Origin: Mycolicibacterium neoaurum
GTDB taxonomy: Bacteria > Actinomycetota > Actinomycetes > Mycobacteriales > Mycobacteriaceae
DNA: 64,000 nt
Direction of reading: 5' to 3'
NCBI RefSeq assembly: GCF_036946495.1
Contig: NZ_JAQIIX010000001.1
Coordinates: forward strand, 682,001-746,000
The position numbers and the translations under genes are program-made. Below are positions 44,025 to 53,263 of this stretch, one piece after another; positions within the stretch are counted from its first letter, which is position 1; each line of letters begins with the position of its first letter. Below the pieces are notes generated by a model. That model was not told the DNA's origin. It saw only the letters and a list, made by a program, of their open reading frames with translations, and did no database searches.

Positions 44025-45176
44025 ATGAAGCGCTCACTGTACGAAGCCGATCACGAGGCCTACCGGGACACCGTGCGGGAATTCCTTGCCCGCGAAGTGG
44101 TTCCGCATCAGCATGACTGGGACGAGCAACGCTGGATCGACCGCTCCGTCTTCGCGCGTGCCGCCAAGTCGGGCATCTACGCCCTACAGGTTCCCGAAAC
44201 CTACGGCGGATCCGGCGAGGCCGATTACCGGTACCGGATGATCGTGTGCGAGGAGATCGCCCGGATCAACGCGCTCTCGTTCGGGCTCACGGTCAGCCTG
44301 CAGGACGACCTCGTGCTGCACTACCTGCTCGACCTGACCAACGACGAGCAGAAGCAACGCTGGTTGCCGGGATTCGCCGCCGGCGAGCTGATCGGCGCCC
44401 TGGCGATGACCGAGCCCAGCGCGGGCAGCGACCTGCGCGGTATGCGCACCACAGCCCGCCGCGATGGTGACAACTGGATTCTCAACGGCCAGAAGACCTT
44501 CATCTCCAGCGGCATCATGTCCGATGTATTGGTCGTGGCCGCCAAGACCGACCCCGACGGTGGCTCACGCGCCTTCAGCCTGTTCGTCGTCGAACGCGAC
44601 ACTCCCGGATTCGAACGCGGCCGCAAACTCGACAAGCTCGGTCTGCCCGCCCAGGACACCGCCGAACTCTACTTCGAGGATGCCGTGGTGCCTGCGGCCA
44701 ACCTGCTGGGCGACAAGGGCAAGGGTCTGCAGTACCTGATGAGCCATCTGCCCCGTGAACGGCTCGGCGTCACCGCCAAGGCAATGGCCACCACGCGGGC
44801 CATCTTCTCCGCCACCGTCGAGTACTGCCAGAACCGGCAGGCTTTCGGCGCGCCGCTGACCGACAAACAGCATGTGCGCTTCGAGCTCGCCGAGATGGAG
44901 ACCGAGATCGACATCGCAGAGGCCTATACCGACCGTAGCGTGCTCGCCTACAACGCCGGCGAGTTGAGCGCTGCGGACGCGGCGAAGGGCAAGTGGTATC
45001 TGAGCGAGCTGCAGAAGCGGGTCATAGACCGGTGCCTGCAACTGCACGGTGGGTACGGCTACATGATGGAGTATCCCGTCGCCAGGGCATATCTGGACAC
45101 CCGCATCCAGACCATCTACGGCGGCACCACCGAGATCATGAAGGAGATCATCGGGCGCGATATCGCCGCCCGCTGA
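44025..45176 (+). CDS. Acyl-CoA dehydrogenase, LCAD/IVD type
   Basis: 383 residues. AMTEPSAGSDLRGM and KTFISSGIMSD are the FAD-side motifs. The C-terminal YGGTTEIMKEIIGRDI has Gly where MCAD has its catalytic Glu, as in long-chain and isovaleryl types; there the base lies on helix G, and Glu245 in LPRERL is the candidate here. A strong hairpin (45187-45219) follows the stop. Substrate may be long or branched. Confidence 0.88.
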   Translation: MKRSLYEADHEAYRDTVREFLAREVVPHQHDWDEQRWIDRSVFARAAKSGIYALQVPETYGGSGEADYRYRMIVCEEIARINALSFGLTVSLQDDLVLHYLLDLTNDEQKQRWLPGFAAGELIGALAMTEPSAGSDLRGMRTTARRDGDNWILNGQKTFISSGIMSDVLVVAAKTDPDGGSRAFSLFVVERDTPGFERGRKLDKLGLPAQDTAELYFEDAVVPAANLLGDKGKGLQYLMSHLPRERLGVTAKAMATTRAIFSATVEYCQNRQAFGAPLTDKQHVRFELAEMETEIDIAEAYTDRSVLAYNAGELSAADAAKGKWYLSELQKRVIDRCLQLHGGYGYMMEYPVARAYLDTRIQTIYGGTTEIMKEIIGRDIAAR

Positions 45177-45186
45177 GCATCTGTTT

Positions 45187-45219
45187 ATGCCCGGGGCTGG
45201 AACAACCGGCCCCGGGCAT
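45187..45219. terminator. Hairpin terminator after the thiolase-ACAD unit
   Basis: Perfect 11-base stem ATGCCCGGGGC/GCCCCGGGCAT with an 11-base loop, starting 10 bases after the stop. No U-run, as is common in mycobacteria. Confidence 0.75.
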
Positions 45220-45267
45220 ATTCGTCGGCGGGACAACCCATCAGCGAAAAACCTTGATCCGTTCCGA

Positions 45268-45288
45268 TTTTCGAATCTATACTAAAAA
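45268..45288 (+). promoter_or_regulatory. AT-rich regulon element, site e, with promoter
   Basis: GAATC-N5-TAAAA. TATACT (45278-45283) is a good -10, with TTGATC at 45254-45259 as -35 and an 18-base spacer. 31 bases before the P450 ATG. Confidence 0.72.
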
Positions 45289-45319
45289 TTCATTTGCTCG
45301 CACACCCGAGGAGCGCCCG

Positions 45320-46633
45320 ATGACCAGCAGCCCGGTGGATTCGGCACCAGCGCACAACGATCAAGATCCAGACAACCCCGCGGAGCGCGAGTATGACCCC
45401 GTCGACATCTCCCCCAAATCGTTCTGGGCGAAATCGGCCCGCGAGCGCGATGTCGCATTCGCAGAATTACGCCGCCGGGCCCCGGTGAGCTGGCAGCGGC
45501 CCGTCGAGAGTGATCTCGCCCCGTCGGAGATCACCGGCTTCTGGGCGGTGACCTCCCATGAGCTGATCCGTGAAGTCAGCACACATCCCGAGATATTCTG
45601 CTCCGGCGGCGGTATTCAACTCGAAGATGTGCCCGACGAGTTTCTCGAGGCGGCATCATCGTTCCTGGCGATGGATGGTCAACGCCACCTCACCTATCGC
45701 AGGCTGATGAGTGGCTCGTTCACGCCTCGCCAGGTCAAGCGCATCGAAGACCAGATCCGCGACCGGGCGGCAACGATCGTCGACGAATTCCTTGCCAAAG
45801 GTTCCGGCGACTGGGTCGAGAATGTCGCCAAGCAGATGCCGATGAACACGATCTACGAGATGGCCGGCCTCCCCGTGGAGAAACGGGATGAGGCAGCGCA
45901 TTTCGCCGACGAGCTCGCCGGCTGGAACGACCCCGACATCGCTGCAGGCCGGTCGTCTGCCGAGGTCCTCAACGACGCTCTGGTCGGCAATCTCGGGATC
46001 GGTCTGGAGTTCGCCGAGACGACCAGGGCCTGCCCGCGCGACGATATCTGGTCGAACCTGGTGACCTCGACCGTCGATGGTCATGAGCTCGACGACGACG
46101 AACTCGCCTCGATGTTCGTGCTGATGTCCTTCGCGGGCAACGACACGACCCGCACCACATTGTCACTGGGCGTGAAGGCCTTCGTCGACAACCCGGACCA
46201 GACGGCGTATCTGCTCGAGGACTTCGAAGGCAGGATCGACGCCGCCATCGATGAGGTGCTGCGCTGGGTGACGCCGGTGATGACCTTCCGGCGCACCGCG
46301 ACCCAGGACACGGTGCTCGGCGGACGCCAGATCCGCAAGGGCGACTGGGTGGTGATGATCTACTCGTCGGGCAACCGCGACGAGAACGAGTTTCCCGACC
46401 CCTGGACCTTCGACATCAGCCGCAAGCCCAATCAACACGTCGCCTTCGGTGGCGGCGGGCCGCACTACTGCCTCGGCGCCTTCCTGGCCAAGATGCAGCT
46501 CAAGCACATGCTGGACCAGATCTTGCATCGCCTGCCCGAGTTGCGGTTCGGTGAACCCGACATGCTGGTCAGCAACTTCGCCGCAGCGGTGAAGACCATG
46601 CATGCCCAAGCGCGCTGTCCGGTCGGGCACTGA
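45320..46633 (+). CDS. Cytochrome P450
   Basis: 437 residues, ATG after GAGGAGCG. I-helix AGNDTTR near residue 275, EVLRW as ExxR, heme loop FGGGGPHYCLG with Cys384. It is closely related to the P450 at 52007-53263 (same DPVxISxxxFW start, FTPRQVKRI, RTATQDTxL and MIYSSGNRD blocks), so the two are paralogues. No ferredoxin is adjacent; it probably uses the ferredoxin/FprB set of the facing operon. Monocistronic, between two terminator hairpins. Confidence 0.9.
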   Translation: MTSSPVDSAPAHNDQDPDNPAEREYDPVDISPKSFWAKSARERDVAFAELRRRAPVSWQRPVESDLAPSEITGFWAVTSHELIREVSTHPEIFCSGGGIQLEDVPDEFLEAASSFLAMDGQRHLTYRRLMSGSFTPRQVKRIEDQIRDRAATIVDEFLAKGSGDWVENVAKQMPMNTIYEMAGLPVEKRDEAAHFADELAGWNDPDIAAGRSSAEVLNDALVGNLGIGLEFAETTRACPRDDIWSNLVTSTVDGHELDDDELASMFVLMSFAGNDTTRTTLSLGVKAFVDNPDQTAYLLEDFEGRIDAAIDEVLRWVTPVMTFRRTATQDTVLGGRQIRKGDWVVMIYSSGNRDENEFPDPWTFDISRKPNQHVAFGGGGPHYCLGAFLAKMQLKHMLDQILHRLPELRFGEPDMLVSNFAAAVKTMHAQARCPVGH

Positions 46634-46658
46634 GTTCGTCCGACTCCCCGACTGAACC

Positions 46659-46700
46659 GGCACCCCCCGCCCCGACACCGTTGTCGGGGCGGGGGGTGCC
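46659..46700. terminator. Very strong bidirectional terminator hairpin
   Basis: Perfect 18-base stem (46659-46676 with 46683-46700), G+C-rich, with loop ACCGTT. Sits between the convergent P450 and CoA-transferase genes and should end transcription from both sides. Confidence 0.88.
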
Positions 46701-46726
46701 GTGGTCTGTGTGGGCGGCACCGACGG

Positions 46727-47917
46727 TCAGCGCGACCGATCGAAGAGTTTCTCGATCAGGGCACGTCGCTGCCCCCAGTCCGCGGTACGCAGATCCACAT
46801 GCCCGGCCTCGGTGACGATCACCTCGATGTCATGGGCCGGTGTCGACGCTGGCCTGCTCAGCGTGTCCACCAGGGTGCAGCGCCCGCCGAATCCGGAACC
46901 GACCGCGATGATCGACAGCCCATGCGGATGCAGCCGCGCGGCTGCGCAGTAGTCGGGGTGTCCCCCGATGCCACCGACGATCTTGTCGCCGATACCCTCG
47001 ACGTTGACCTGACCGAACGGATCGATCTCGATGGCAGTGTTGACCGCGAAAAAGGGTCGGCCACGGGACAATCTGGTGATGTCGTGGCTGTGGCCGATAC
47101 CGCGCAGGATGGGCCGTCCATCGGCCCAGTCATAGAGGGCTCGGTCGCCGAACAGATACGTCGCCGACGGTTCCCCGATGAGCAGCCCACGGCGCTCCAG
47201 ATCGATCACCGCATCGGTCAACAGCCCGGTGTCGACCGCCATGGGCGTGCGGCCGCGTTGCAGCAGTGCGGTGCCCAGCTGTCCGGGACCGTACTGCACC
47301 CGGGCTCCCTCGGGGATCAGCGCCAGGACCCGGTCGGCCAGTTCCTCATGTAGCGGCTCGGGCGCCCGCGGGGCCACACATGCCGGCGTGTCACCGGCCC
47401 GGCCCACCACCGACACCGCATCCAGTGGCAGCCCGGATTCGGCGCTGGCCGCCGGTGCCGCATCGTCGAGCACCGCCCATACCGGAACACCAGCATCGAC
47501 CAGCGCCTGCTGCCATGACACCTCGGTGCAGAAGTGCACGGTGTCACCGCGGCGAGCCATCCGGGTGATCAGGACATCGGGACGTAGCGGCCCGGTCAAC
47601 AGACCCGGAATCGCCGCAAGACTGGTCGGTATGGCGCAGGTGCCCGGATGTGGCAGCAGACCGCGGACTCCCCAGCCCGGCATCAGCGTCACGATCCTGG
47701 CGAAGGCTTCGGCCGAAACATCCTGCGGAGCAACAGGGCTCCATCCGAGGACGAGGGTCGCACCGCCGGTGTTCGCCGCGTAGTCGCTCAGTACCGCACC
47801 GATCGTGTCGGTGCTCCCGGCGAGGGTTCCGAGTGCGCCTACCCCGTCACCGAGCGCGATGACGGGGCGGTCGGTCGGCAGGCGCGCGAGCAGGCGGGCA
47901 AGATCACCACTGTGCAC
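46727..47917 (-). CDS. Acetyl-CoA hydrolase/CoA-transferase family protein
   Basis: 396 residues from GTG. C-terminal half has FGQVNVEGIGDKIVGGIGG and EVIVTEAGHVDLR, the AcetylCoA_hyd_C pattern, with a candidate active-site Glu in the QVNVEG region. The N-terminal half (LGWSPVAPQDVSAEAF) is shortened and divergent compared with Cat1-type enzymes. Last gene of the 55206-46727 operon, 22 bases after the reductase. It probably activates or deactivates a carboxylic acid through CoA exchange. Confidence 0.75.
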   Translation of the reverse strand: MHSGDLARLLARLPTDRPVIALGDGVGALGTLAGSTDTIGAVLSDYAANTGGATLVLGWSPVAPQDVSAEAFARIVTLMPGWGVRGLLPHPGTCAIPTSLAAIPGLLTGPLRPDVLITRMARRGDTVHFCTEVSWQQALVDAGVPVWAVLDDAAPAASAESGLPLDAVSVVGRAGDTPACVAPRAPEPLHEELADRVLALIPEGARVQYGPGQLGTALLQRGRTPMAVDTGLLTDAVIDLERRGLLIGEPSATYLFGDRALYDWADGRPILRGIGHSHDITRLSRGRPFFAVNTAIEIDPFGQVNVEGIGDKIVGGIGGHPDYCAAARLHPHGLSIIAVGSGFGGRCTLVDTLSRPASTPAHDIEVIVTEAGHVDLRTADWGQRRALIEKLFDRSR

Positions 47918-47939
47918 CGTAGCGTGTCCTGATCGTCGG

Positions 47940-49532
47940 CTAGCCGGCCAAGCCGGCCGCGGTGAGCAGCGCGGCGCGGTCGACGACCTTGACCCGTGGC
48001 CGATCGGCGACCGATCCCTGCGCCCGTTCCGCTTCGTCGATCTGCCGCCAGCCCGACCAGTCCACGACGGCAACCCCCTGCTCGTCGAGGCGGGCGCGGA
48101 TCGCCTCCGGCTGCGCCGTCGGTGTCGGCAACCGACCGGCGGCAGCATCGGCGAGCAGACTTTCCACCGTCTCGCGAGCACACAGACGATTGGTCCCGAT
48201 GACACCACGCGGGCCGCGCTTGACCCAGCCGGTGACATACAGCCCCGGCACGGGCGCACCGTCGGAGGTCACCCGTCCCGCTTGGTTGGGCACCACCCCG
48301 GTCTCCGGGTCGGACGGCAGGCCGGGCACCGGTGCCGATCGATACCCGATGGCACGCAACACCATCGACGTCTCGATCGTGCTGGTCTCATCGCCGTCCT
48401 CGATGACCAACGCCTCGACCCGCTCGGTTCCGCTCACCTGCAACGGTCGGGCACCGAATCGGAGCACGATGCGGCGACGACCGGCGACGGTCGGACGCGT
48501 GGCGTACTCGCCGACGATATCGAACTTCAGCGCCCCCTCGTGATCGTCCGGCCGCTCACCGAGGGCGCCCTCGACGACGATATCGACATCGGGCAGGGAA
48601 CCGAGCGCCATCAGCTCGCCGACCGAGAACGCACCCGCCCCGGCACCGCGGCGAGCCAGGATCACGACCTCGCGAACCGCGCTGCGGCGCAGCTCGTTCA
48701 GCGCGTGCTCGGCAATATCGGTCGCGCGCAGGGTTGCCTCGTCCAGGACGAGGATCCGTGCGACGTCCAGCGCGACATTGCCGTTGCCGATGATCACCGC
48801 CCGCTCCGAGTCCAGCGGGAACGTCGCCTCGGCGTGATCGGGATGGCCGTTGTACCAGTTGACGAAGTCGGCGGCGGCAACGCTGCCGGGTAGCCGCTCG
48901 CCGGGAATGCCGAGCTCGCGACTGCGGGTGGCGCCGGTCGCATAGATCACCGCGTCATAGGACGCCGTCAGCTGTTCGTGGGTGACGTCGGTACCCACAC
49001 CGACGTTGAAAAAGCACTGCACGCTCGGCCCGGACAGCGCGGTGTCGAACACCGAGGTGATGTCCTTGGTGTGCTGGTGGTCGGGGGCCACCCCGAAGCG
49101 GACCAGCCCATAGGGGGTGGGTAGACGATCGAAGACGTCGACGCGCACGCCGGGGCTGCGGGTCAGGTCGGCCACCGCGTAGCACGCCGCGGGACCGGCA
49201 CCGACGACCGCCACCCGTAACGCATCGCGGCCGACCGGTGTCGGTGACCACCGCGCGGGTGTGGCCCGGATATCCAGCGGTGTGCCGGCGAAGTAGTCGG
49301 CATTGATGGTCTTGAATCGCTGTTGGGACTCCGGCAGGTCATCTTCGTGATAGATCGCACCGACCGGGCAGACCGCCACACACGCACCACAATCCACGCA
49401 ACTGGCGGGATCGATATAGAGCATCGGCGCCGCGGTACCGGCCGTGTCCGGAGCCGGGCGAATGCAGTCGGCCGGGCACACCGGAACACAGCTGGCATCG
49501 GTGCAACAGTTCTGGGTGATGACGAAGGTCAT
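47940..49532 (-). CDS. fprB: Ferredoxin-fused NADP+ ferredoxin reductase (FprB type)
   Basis: 530 residues, ATG after GAGGAGA. Residues 1-60 are a 7Fe-type ferredoxin with Cys at 9, 15, 19, 23, 45, 48, 51 and 55. After a linker, GAGPAACYAVADL (FAD) and GNGNVALDVARIL (NADP) give the adrenodoxin-reductase-like part. FprB-like architecture as in M. tuberculosis. It supplies electrons to the ferredoxin 45 bases upstream and thus to the operon's P450. Confidence 0.88.
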   Translation of the reverse strand: MTFVITQNCCTDASCVPVCPADCIRPAPDTAGTAAPMLYIDPASCVDCGACVAVCPVGAIYHEDDLPESQQRFKTINADYFAGTPLDIRATPARWSPTPVGRDALRVAVVGAGPAACYAVADLTRSPGVRVDVFDRLPTPYGLVRFGVAPDHQHTKDITSVFDTALSGPSVQCFFNVGVGTDVTHEQLTASYDAVIYATGATRSRELGIPGERLPGSVAAADFVNWYNGHPDHAEATFPLDSERAVIIGNGNVALDVARILVLDEATLRATDIAEHALNELRRSAVREVVILARRGAGAGAFSVGELMALGSLPDVDIVVEGALGERPDDHEGALKFDIVGEYATRPTVAGRRRIVLRFGARPLQVSGTERVEALVIEDGDETSTIETSMVLRAIGYRSAPVPGLPSDPETGVVPNQAGRVTSDGAPVPGLYVTGWVKRGPRGVIGTNRLCARETVESLLADAAAGRLPTPTAQPEAIRARLDEQGVAVVDWSGWRQIDEAERAQGSVADRPRVKVVDRAALLTAAGLAG

Positions 49533-49577
49533 CGATTCTCCTCGAGTACTCGATCGCTGAAGATGGGTCGCGTCGGG

Positions 49578-49763
49578 CTAGTCGTCGAACGACAGCGCGC
49601 TGGTGGGGCAATTGGAGATGGCCTCCGCGGTCAACTCCCGGTTCCCATCCGGATCCCCGATGACATGGGCCTGGCCGTCGTCACCGATCTCGAAGACGTC
49701 CGGGGCGGTCATCTCACACATTCCGATGCCCGAGCACCTGGAGCCGTCGACCCGTACTCCCAT
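49578..49763 (-). CDS. [3Fe-4S] ferredoxin
   Basis: 61 residues with Cys10, Cys16 and Cys52 in CSGIGMC and NCPTSAL. ATG shares one base with the ALDH stop (TGATG). Strongly similar to the ferredoxin at 24961-25164. Redox link between the FprB-like reductase and P450. Confidence 0.88.
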   Translation of the reverse strand: MGVRVDGSRCSGIGMCEMTAPDVFEIGDDGQAHVIGDPDGNRELTAEAISNCPTSALSFDD

Positions 49764-51193
49764 CAGAACAACCTCCTCATGATCTTGATCGCGCGGTCGG
49801 TGTAGGGCGGGTAAGTCAGTGCCAGATCGGGTTTGGCGCCCTTGGCCAGCACCGCCCTGCGGTGACTGAGTGCCTCGAAACCCCATCGCCCGTGGTACTG
49901 ACCCATCCCGCTGGCTCCCACGCCACCGAACGGCAGCTGCGGTACCAGGCAGTGCATGGCCACGTGGTTGATCACCGCGCCACCGGACGGTATGGCGTCG
50001 ATCAGCTCCTCGCCGAGCCGATTCGAACCGGTGAACACGTACAAGGCCAGCGGCTTGGGCCGAGAGTTGATGAATTCGACTGCTGCCGCGGTGTTCTCGA
50101 TCCCCAAGACGGGCAGAATCGGACCGAAGATCTCGTCGGCCATCACCGCATCGTCCGGCGCGGGATCACGGATGACGGTGGGTTCTATACGCAGTTCGGC
50201 CTCGACGCGCCCGCCGCCGGTGACGATCGTGCCCGAGGTGGATTCGACCAGCCCGCGCAACCGGTCGAACTGACGGCGATTGACGATGCGCTGACCCGTC
50301 GAGGCCTCCTGCGCCCGGAACACCGCCATGTTCTCGACGATCTTGGCGGTCAGCGTGTCCGCCACCGAACGCTCGGCAAGGACATAGTCCGGCGCGATAC
50401 AGGTCTGCCCGGAGTTCATCAATTTCACCCACGCGATGCGCCGGGCGGTGACGTCGAGATCTGCATCCGAGGTGACGATCACCGGGCTCTTGCCGCCCAA
50501 CTCCAGTGTCACCGGCGTGAGTGTCGGGGCGGCCGCGGCCATGATCTTGCGACCTATCTCGGTGCCGCCGGTGAACAATATGTGGTCGTAGCCCTGTCCG
50601 ATAAGCCGTTGCGTGGTCGCGCCGTCGCCCTCGACGACCCGCACCGCCTGGCTGTCGAGATACTTCGGCACCAGATCGGCGAGCAGGGCTGAGGTGGCCG
50701 GTGCCAGTTCGGAAGGCTTGAGAAGTGCGCAGTTGCCCGCGGCGACCGCGGCGACGAGCGGACCCATGCTCAGGTAGAACGGATAGTTCCACGGTCCGAT
50801 CACCAGCACGCTGCCCAGCGGGTCGTACTGCACCCAGCCACGTCCGGGTCGTTGCGCCAACGGCAGCGGTTGGCGCTGCCGGCGCATCCACTTCTTGAGG
50901 TGCTTGCGGGCGTATACCGCCTCGCCCTTGGTGGAGGCGATATCGCCGAGCCAGGCTTCCACCGGCGGGCGGCCGAGGTCCTCCGCCAGTGCGGCAGCCA
51001 CCGCGGACTCCTGCTCGTCGCACAATGCCTCGATCGCGGCCAACTGGTCCAATCGCCATTGCAGCGAACGGGTTCGCCCGGTGCGGAAGACCCGGTGCAG
51101 CTCGACACGTTCGGCGCCGGAGGTCTCGGGTGCCGGATCCCCGACCGTTGTCGAGGCTGTTGTCGAGGCTGCCCCCGGAGAGGTTGACGTCAC
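49763..51193 (-). CDS. Aldehyde dehydrogenase, ALDH3-like
   Basis: 476 residues from GTG. Asn136 (PWNYPF), Glu231 (LELGGKSP) and Cys265 (SGQTCIAPD) are the catalytic set; GGTEIGRKI binds NAD(P). Lack of the usual long C-terminal arm and the MGQYHGRWGFEALSHRR end point to the ALDH3/fatty-aldehyde group. Nine bases after the SDR gene. Confidence 0.9.
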   Translation of the reverse strand: MTSTSPGAASTTASTTVGDPAPETSGAERVELHRVFRTGRTRSLQWRLDQLAAIEALCDEQESAVAAALAEDLGRPPVEAWLGDIASTKGEAVYARKHLKKWMRRQRQPLPLAQRPGRGWVQYDPLGSVLVIGPWNYPFYLSMGPLVAAVAAGNCALLKPSELAPATSALLADLVPKYLDSQAVRVVEGDGATTQRLIGQGYDHILFTGGTEIGRKIMAAAAPTLTPVTLELGGKSPVIVTSDADLDVTARRIAWVKLMNSGQTCIAPDYVLAERSVADTLTAKIVENMAVFRAQEASTGQRIVNRRQFDRLRGLVESTSGTIVTGGGRVEAELRIEPTVIRDPAPDDAVMADEIFGPILPVLGIENTAAAVEFINSRPKPLALYVFTGSNRLGEELIDAIPSGGAVINHVAMHCLVPQLPFGGVGASGMGQYHGRWGFEALSHRRAVLAKGAKPDLALTYPPYTDRAIKIMRRLF

Positions 51194-51202
51194 GGTGCCG
51201 CC

Positions 51203-51994
51203 TCAGATCTCGGGCTTCGGAACGACACCGGTGACCACAGCTCCGGTGATCCCGCCGTCGGCCGCCAACGCCTGACCGTTGACCCAACGTGCAGCATCCG
51301 AGGCCAGGAAACACACGACGGCGGCGACATCGGCAGGCTGAGCGTGGCGTCCCAACAGATCCCTGACCCCGTCGAGGGCGTCCTTGCCCATCGACTCCTC
51401 GAAGTCGACGAGAATGGGTGTCTCGACCGGGCCCGGCAACACCGCATTGATGCGCAACCCCATCTGCGCCAACGCCAAACCCATCGACTGGGTGTAGACC
51501 GTGGTGACCTCCTTGGAGAAGTTGTAGGCGTTGCCCTGCTGCGGATTGGCCTTGAACCACGCAGCGCCCTCTTCGAATGTCTCGGTGGCCAACAGATCTC
51601 GGATGACATCCAAGCGGTCCGGCCAACCGAAGCCGGCAGTCGAGGACACCACGGTGACCGAACCACCGGGCACCAGTCGGTCGAAGAACGCCTCGGTCAA
51701 GTGGCGCACGGCCAGACTGTTGACTGCGAGCACGGTATCGGCCGGGGCGGTGCCGGGAATGCCTGCAACGTTCATCAGACCGTCATAGGGCCCTTCCAGC
51801 GACTCCAGGGCCGAGTCGATACTGCGCGGATTGGCCAGATCGACCTCGATATGGCGCGTGACCGCCGCTGTGGGCTGGTTGCGGTCCAGGCTGGTCACCG
51901 AGGCTCCGGCCGCGAGCAGCTGCTCGGCGACCGCGTGTCCGATCCCCGACGCGGCGCCGGTGACGACGAAGTGTTTACCGATGAATTCCGACAT
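51203..51994 (-). CDS. Short-chain dehydrogenase/reductase, 3-alpha-HSD-like
   Basis: 263 residues, ATG after AGAGGAA. TGAASGIG (residues 12-19), NVAG, Ser117/118, YNFSK (Tyr157, Lys161). The shortened region between NVAG and the catalytic Ser resembles bacterial 3-alpha-hydroxysteroid dehydrogenase/carbonyl reductase. NAD(P)-dependent alcohol oxidation in the P450 operon. Confidence 0.87.
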   Translation of the reverse strand: MSEFIGKHFVVTGAASGIGHAVAEQLLAAGASVTSLDRNQPTAAVTRHIEVDLANPRSIDSALESLEGPYDGLMNVAGIPGTAPADTVLAVNSLAVRHLTEAFFDRLVPGGSVTVVSSTAGFGWPDRLDVIRDLLATETFEEGAAWFKANPQQGNAYNFSKEVTTVYTQSMGLALAQMGLRINAVLPGPVETPILVDFEESMGKDALDGVRDLLGRHAQPADVAAVVCFLASDAARWVNGQALAADGGITGAVVTGVVPKPEI

Positions 51995-52006
51995 GTGTTC
52001 CTCTGA

Positions 52007-53263
52007 TCAATCCAGGCTGTAGGGAAGGGATTTGACGGCGTGCACAAAGTTGCCGGTGAGATACTCGGGTTCACCGACCCGCAGGTTCGGTGCGCGGAAA
52101 ATCAACTCCCGGAATAGCGATTCCAGCTGCATCTTGGCCAGGAACGCACCCATGCAGAAATGTGGTCCACCGCCACCGAATCCCACGTGGCCGTTGGGCT
52201 CTCGGGTGATATCGAACAGGTGAGGGTCGGCAAATGCCCGAGGGTCGCGGTTTCCCGAGGAATAGATCAACAGTACCCAGTCGCCCTGCTTGACCTGCTG
52301 ACCGCACAGCTCGGTGTCCTGGGTGGCCGTGCGCCGGAAGGTCATCACCGGGGTCGCCCAGCGGACGAACTCTTCGATTCCACGGGCGATATGGGTGTCG
52401 AAATCGTTCTGCAACAGGGCACGTTGCTCGGGGAACTCCTGCAGCGCCATGGTGGCCAGGGTGACCGTGTTGCGGGTGGTGTCGTTCCCGGCGACCGAGA
52501 GCAGGACGAAGAAGGCTCCGAGTTCCTCGTCGGTGAGCCTGCGGCCATCGACCTCGGCCTGCACCAGTAGCGACATCAGATCCGAGGTCGGCTCGATTCG
52601 CCTGCGCTCGGCAAGTTCCAGCCCCATGGACAACAGCCCCACCAGCGACTCGTTGAGCACCTCACCGGGCTCTCGGCCGGCGGCGACATCGGGGTCTGCC
52701 CACGACACCATGCCATCGGCATGGTGGGCGGCCTCGTCGCGGAACTCCTCGGGCAAACCCACCATCTCGTAGATGGTCCACATCGGTAGGCGTTTGGAGA
52801 CCTGCTCCACGAAGTCACCGCTGTCGGTGGCCAACAGATCGGTGACGATCGTGGCGGCTTGCAGGCGCACCTGATCCCGAATCTTGGCCACTTGCCGCGG
52901 CGTGAACACCGAACTGATCAAGCGACGCAACGTGGAGTGCGCAGCACCGTCCATTGCCAGAAAGGACTGAGCTGCGTCCAGGAGGTCTTCGGGGACGGCT
53001 TCGATCATCACGCCCTGACCGGAACAGAACAGTGCCGGATTCTTGCTGACATAGGCGATGTCCTCGTTGCGGGTCACCGCCCACAGCCCGTCGATCTCGG
53101 CCTCCATCAGGCCGCCCTCGATCGGGCGGTGCCAGCTCAGCGGCCGTTCGTCGCGCAGGATCTGGAACGACTTCTCCCGTTCCTGCGCCGTGGTCGCCCA
53201 GAAATCCAGCGACGAGATGCTCACCGGGTCGAAGTCACGCGCGGTCGCAGTGGGCGCACTCAT
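52007..53263 (-). CDS. Cytochrome P450, paralogue of the one at 45320
   Basis: 418 residues; ATG overlaps the CoA-ligase stop. I-helix AGNDTTR, EFVRW as ExxR, heme loop FGGGGPHFCMG with Cys370. Very similar to the P450 at 45320-46633. Its operon carries a ferredoxin and an FprB-like reductase, a full electron chain. CYP family not assigned. Confidence 0.9.
   Translation of the reverse strand: MSAPTATARDFDPVSISSLDFWATTAQEREKSFQILRDERPLSWHRPIEGGLMEAEIDGLWAVTRNEDIAYVSKNPALFCSGQGVMIEAVPEDLLDAAQSFLAMDGAAHSTLRRLISSVFTPRQVAKIRDQVRLQAATIVTDLLATDSGDFVEQVSKRLPMWTIYEMVGLPEEFRDEAAHHADGMVSWADPDVAAGREPGEVLNESLVGLLSMGLELAERRRIEPTSDLMSLLVQAEVDGRRLTDEELGAFFVLLSVAGNDTTRNTVTLATMALQEFPEQRALLQNDFDTHIARGIEEFVRWATPVMTFRRTATQDTELCGQQVKQGDWVLLIYSSGNRDPRAFADPHLFDITREPNGHVGFGGGGPHFCMGAFLAKMQLESLFRELIFRAPNLRVGEPEYLTGNFVHAVKSLPYSLD

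Noticed and set aside
50166..51626. 486-codon open frame on the minus strand
   Set aside because: Alternative frame of the ALDH and SDR genes; Arg/Gly/His-rich without motifs.
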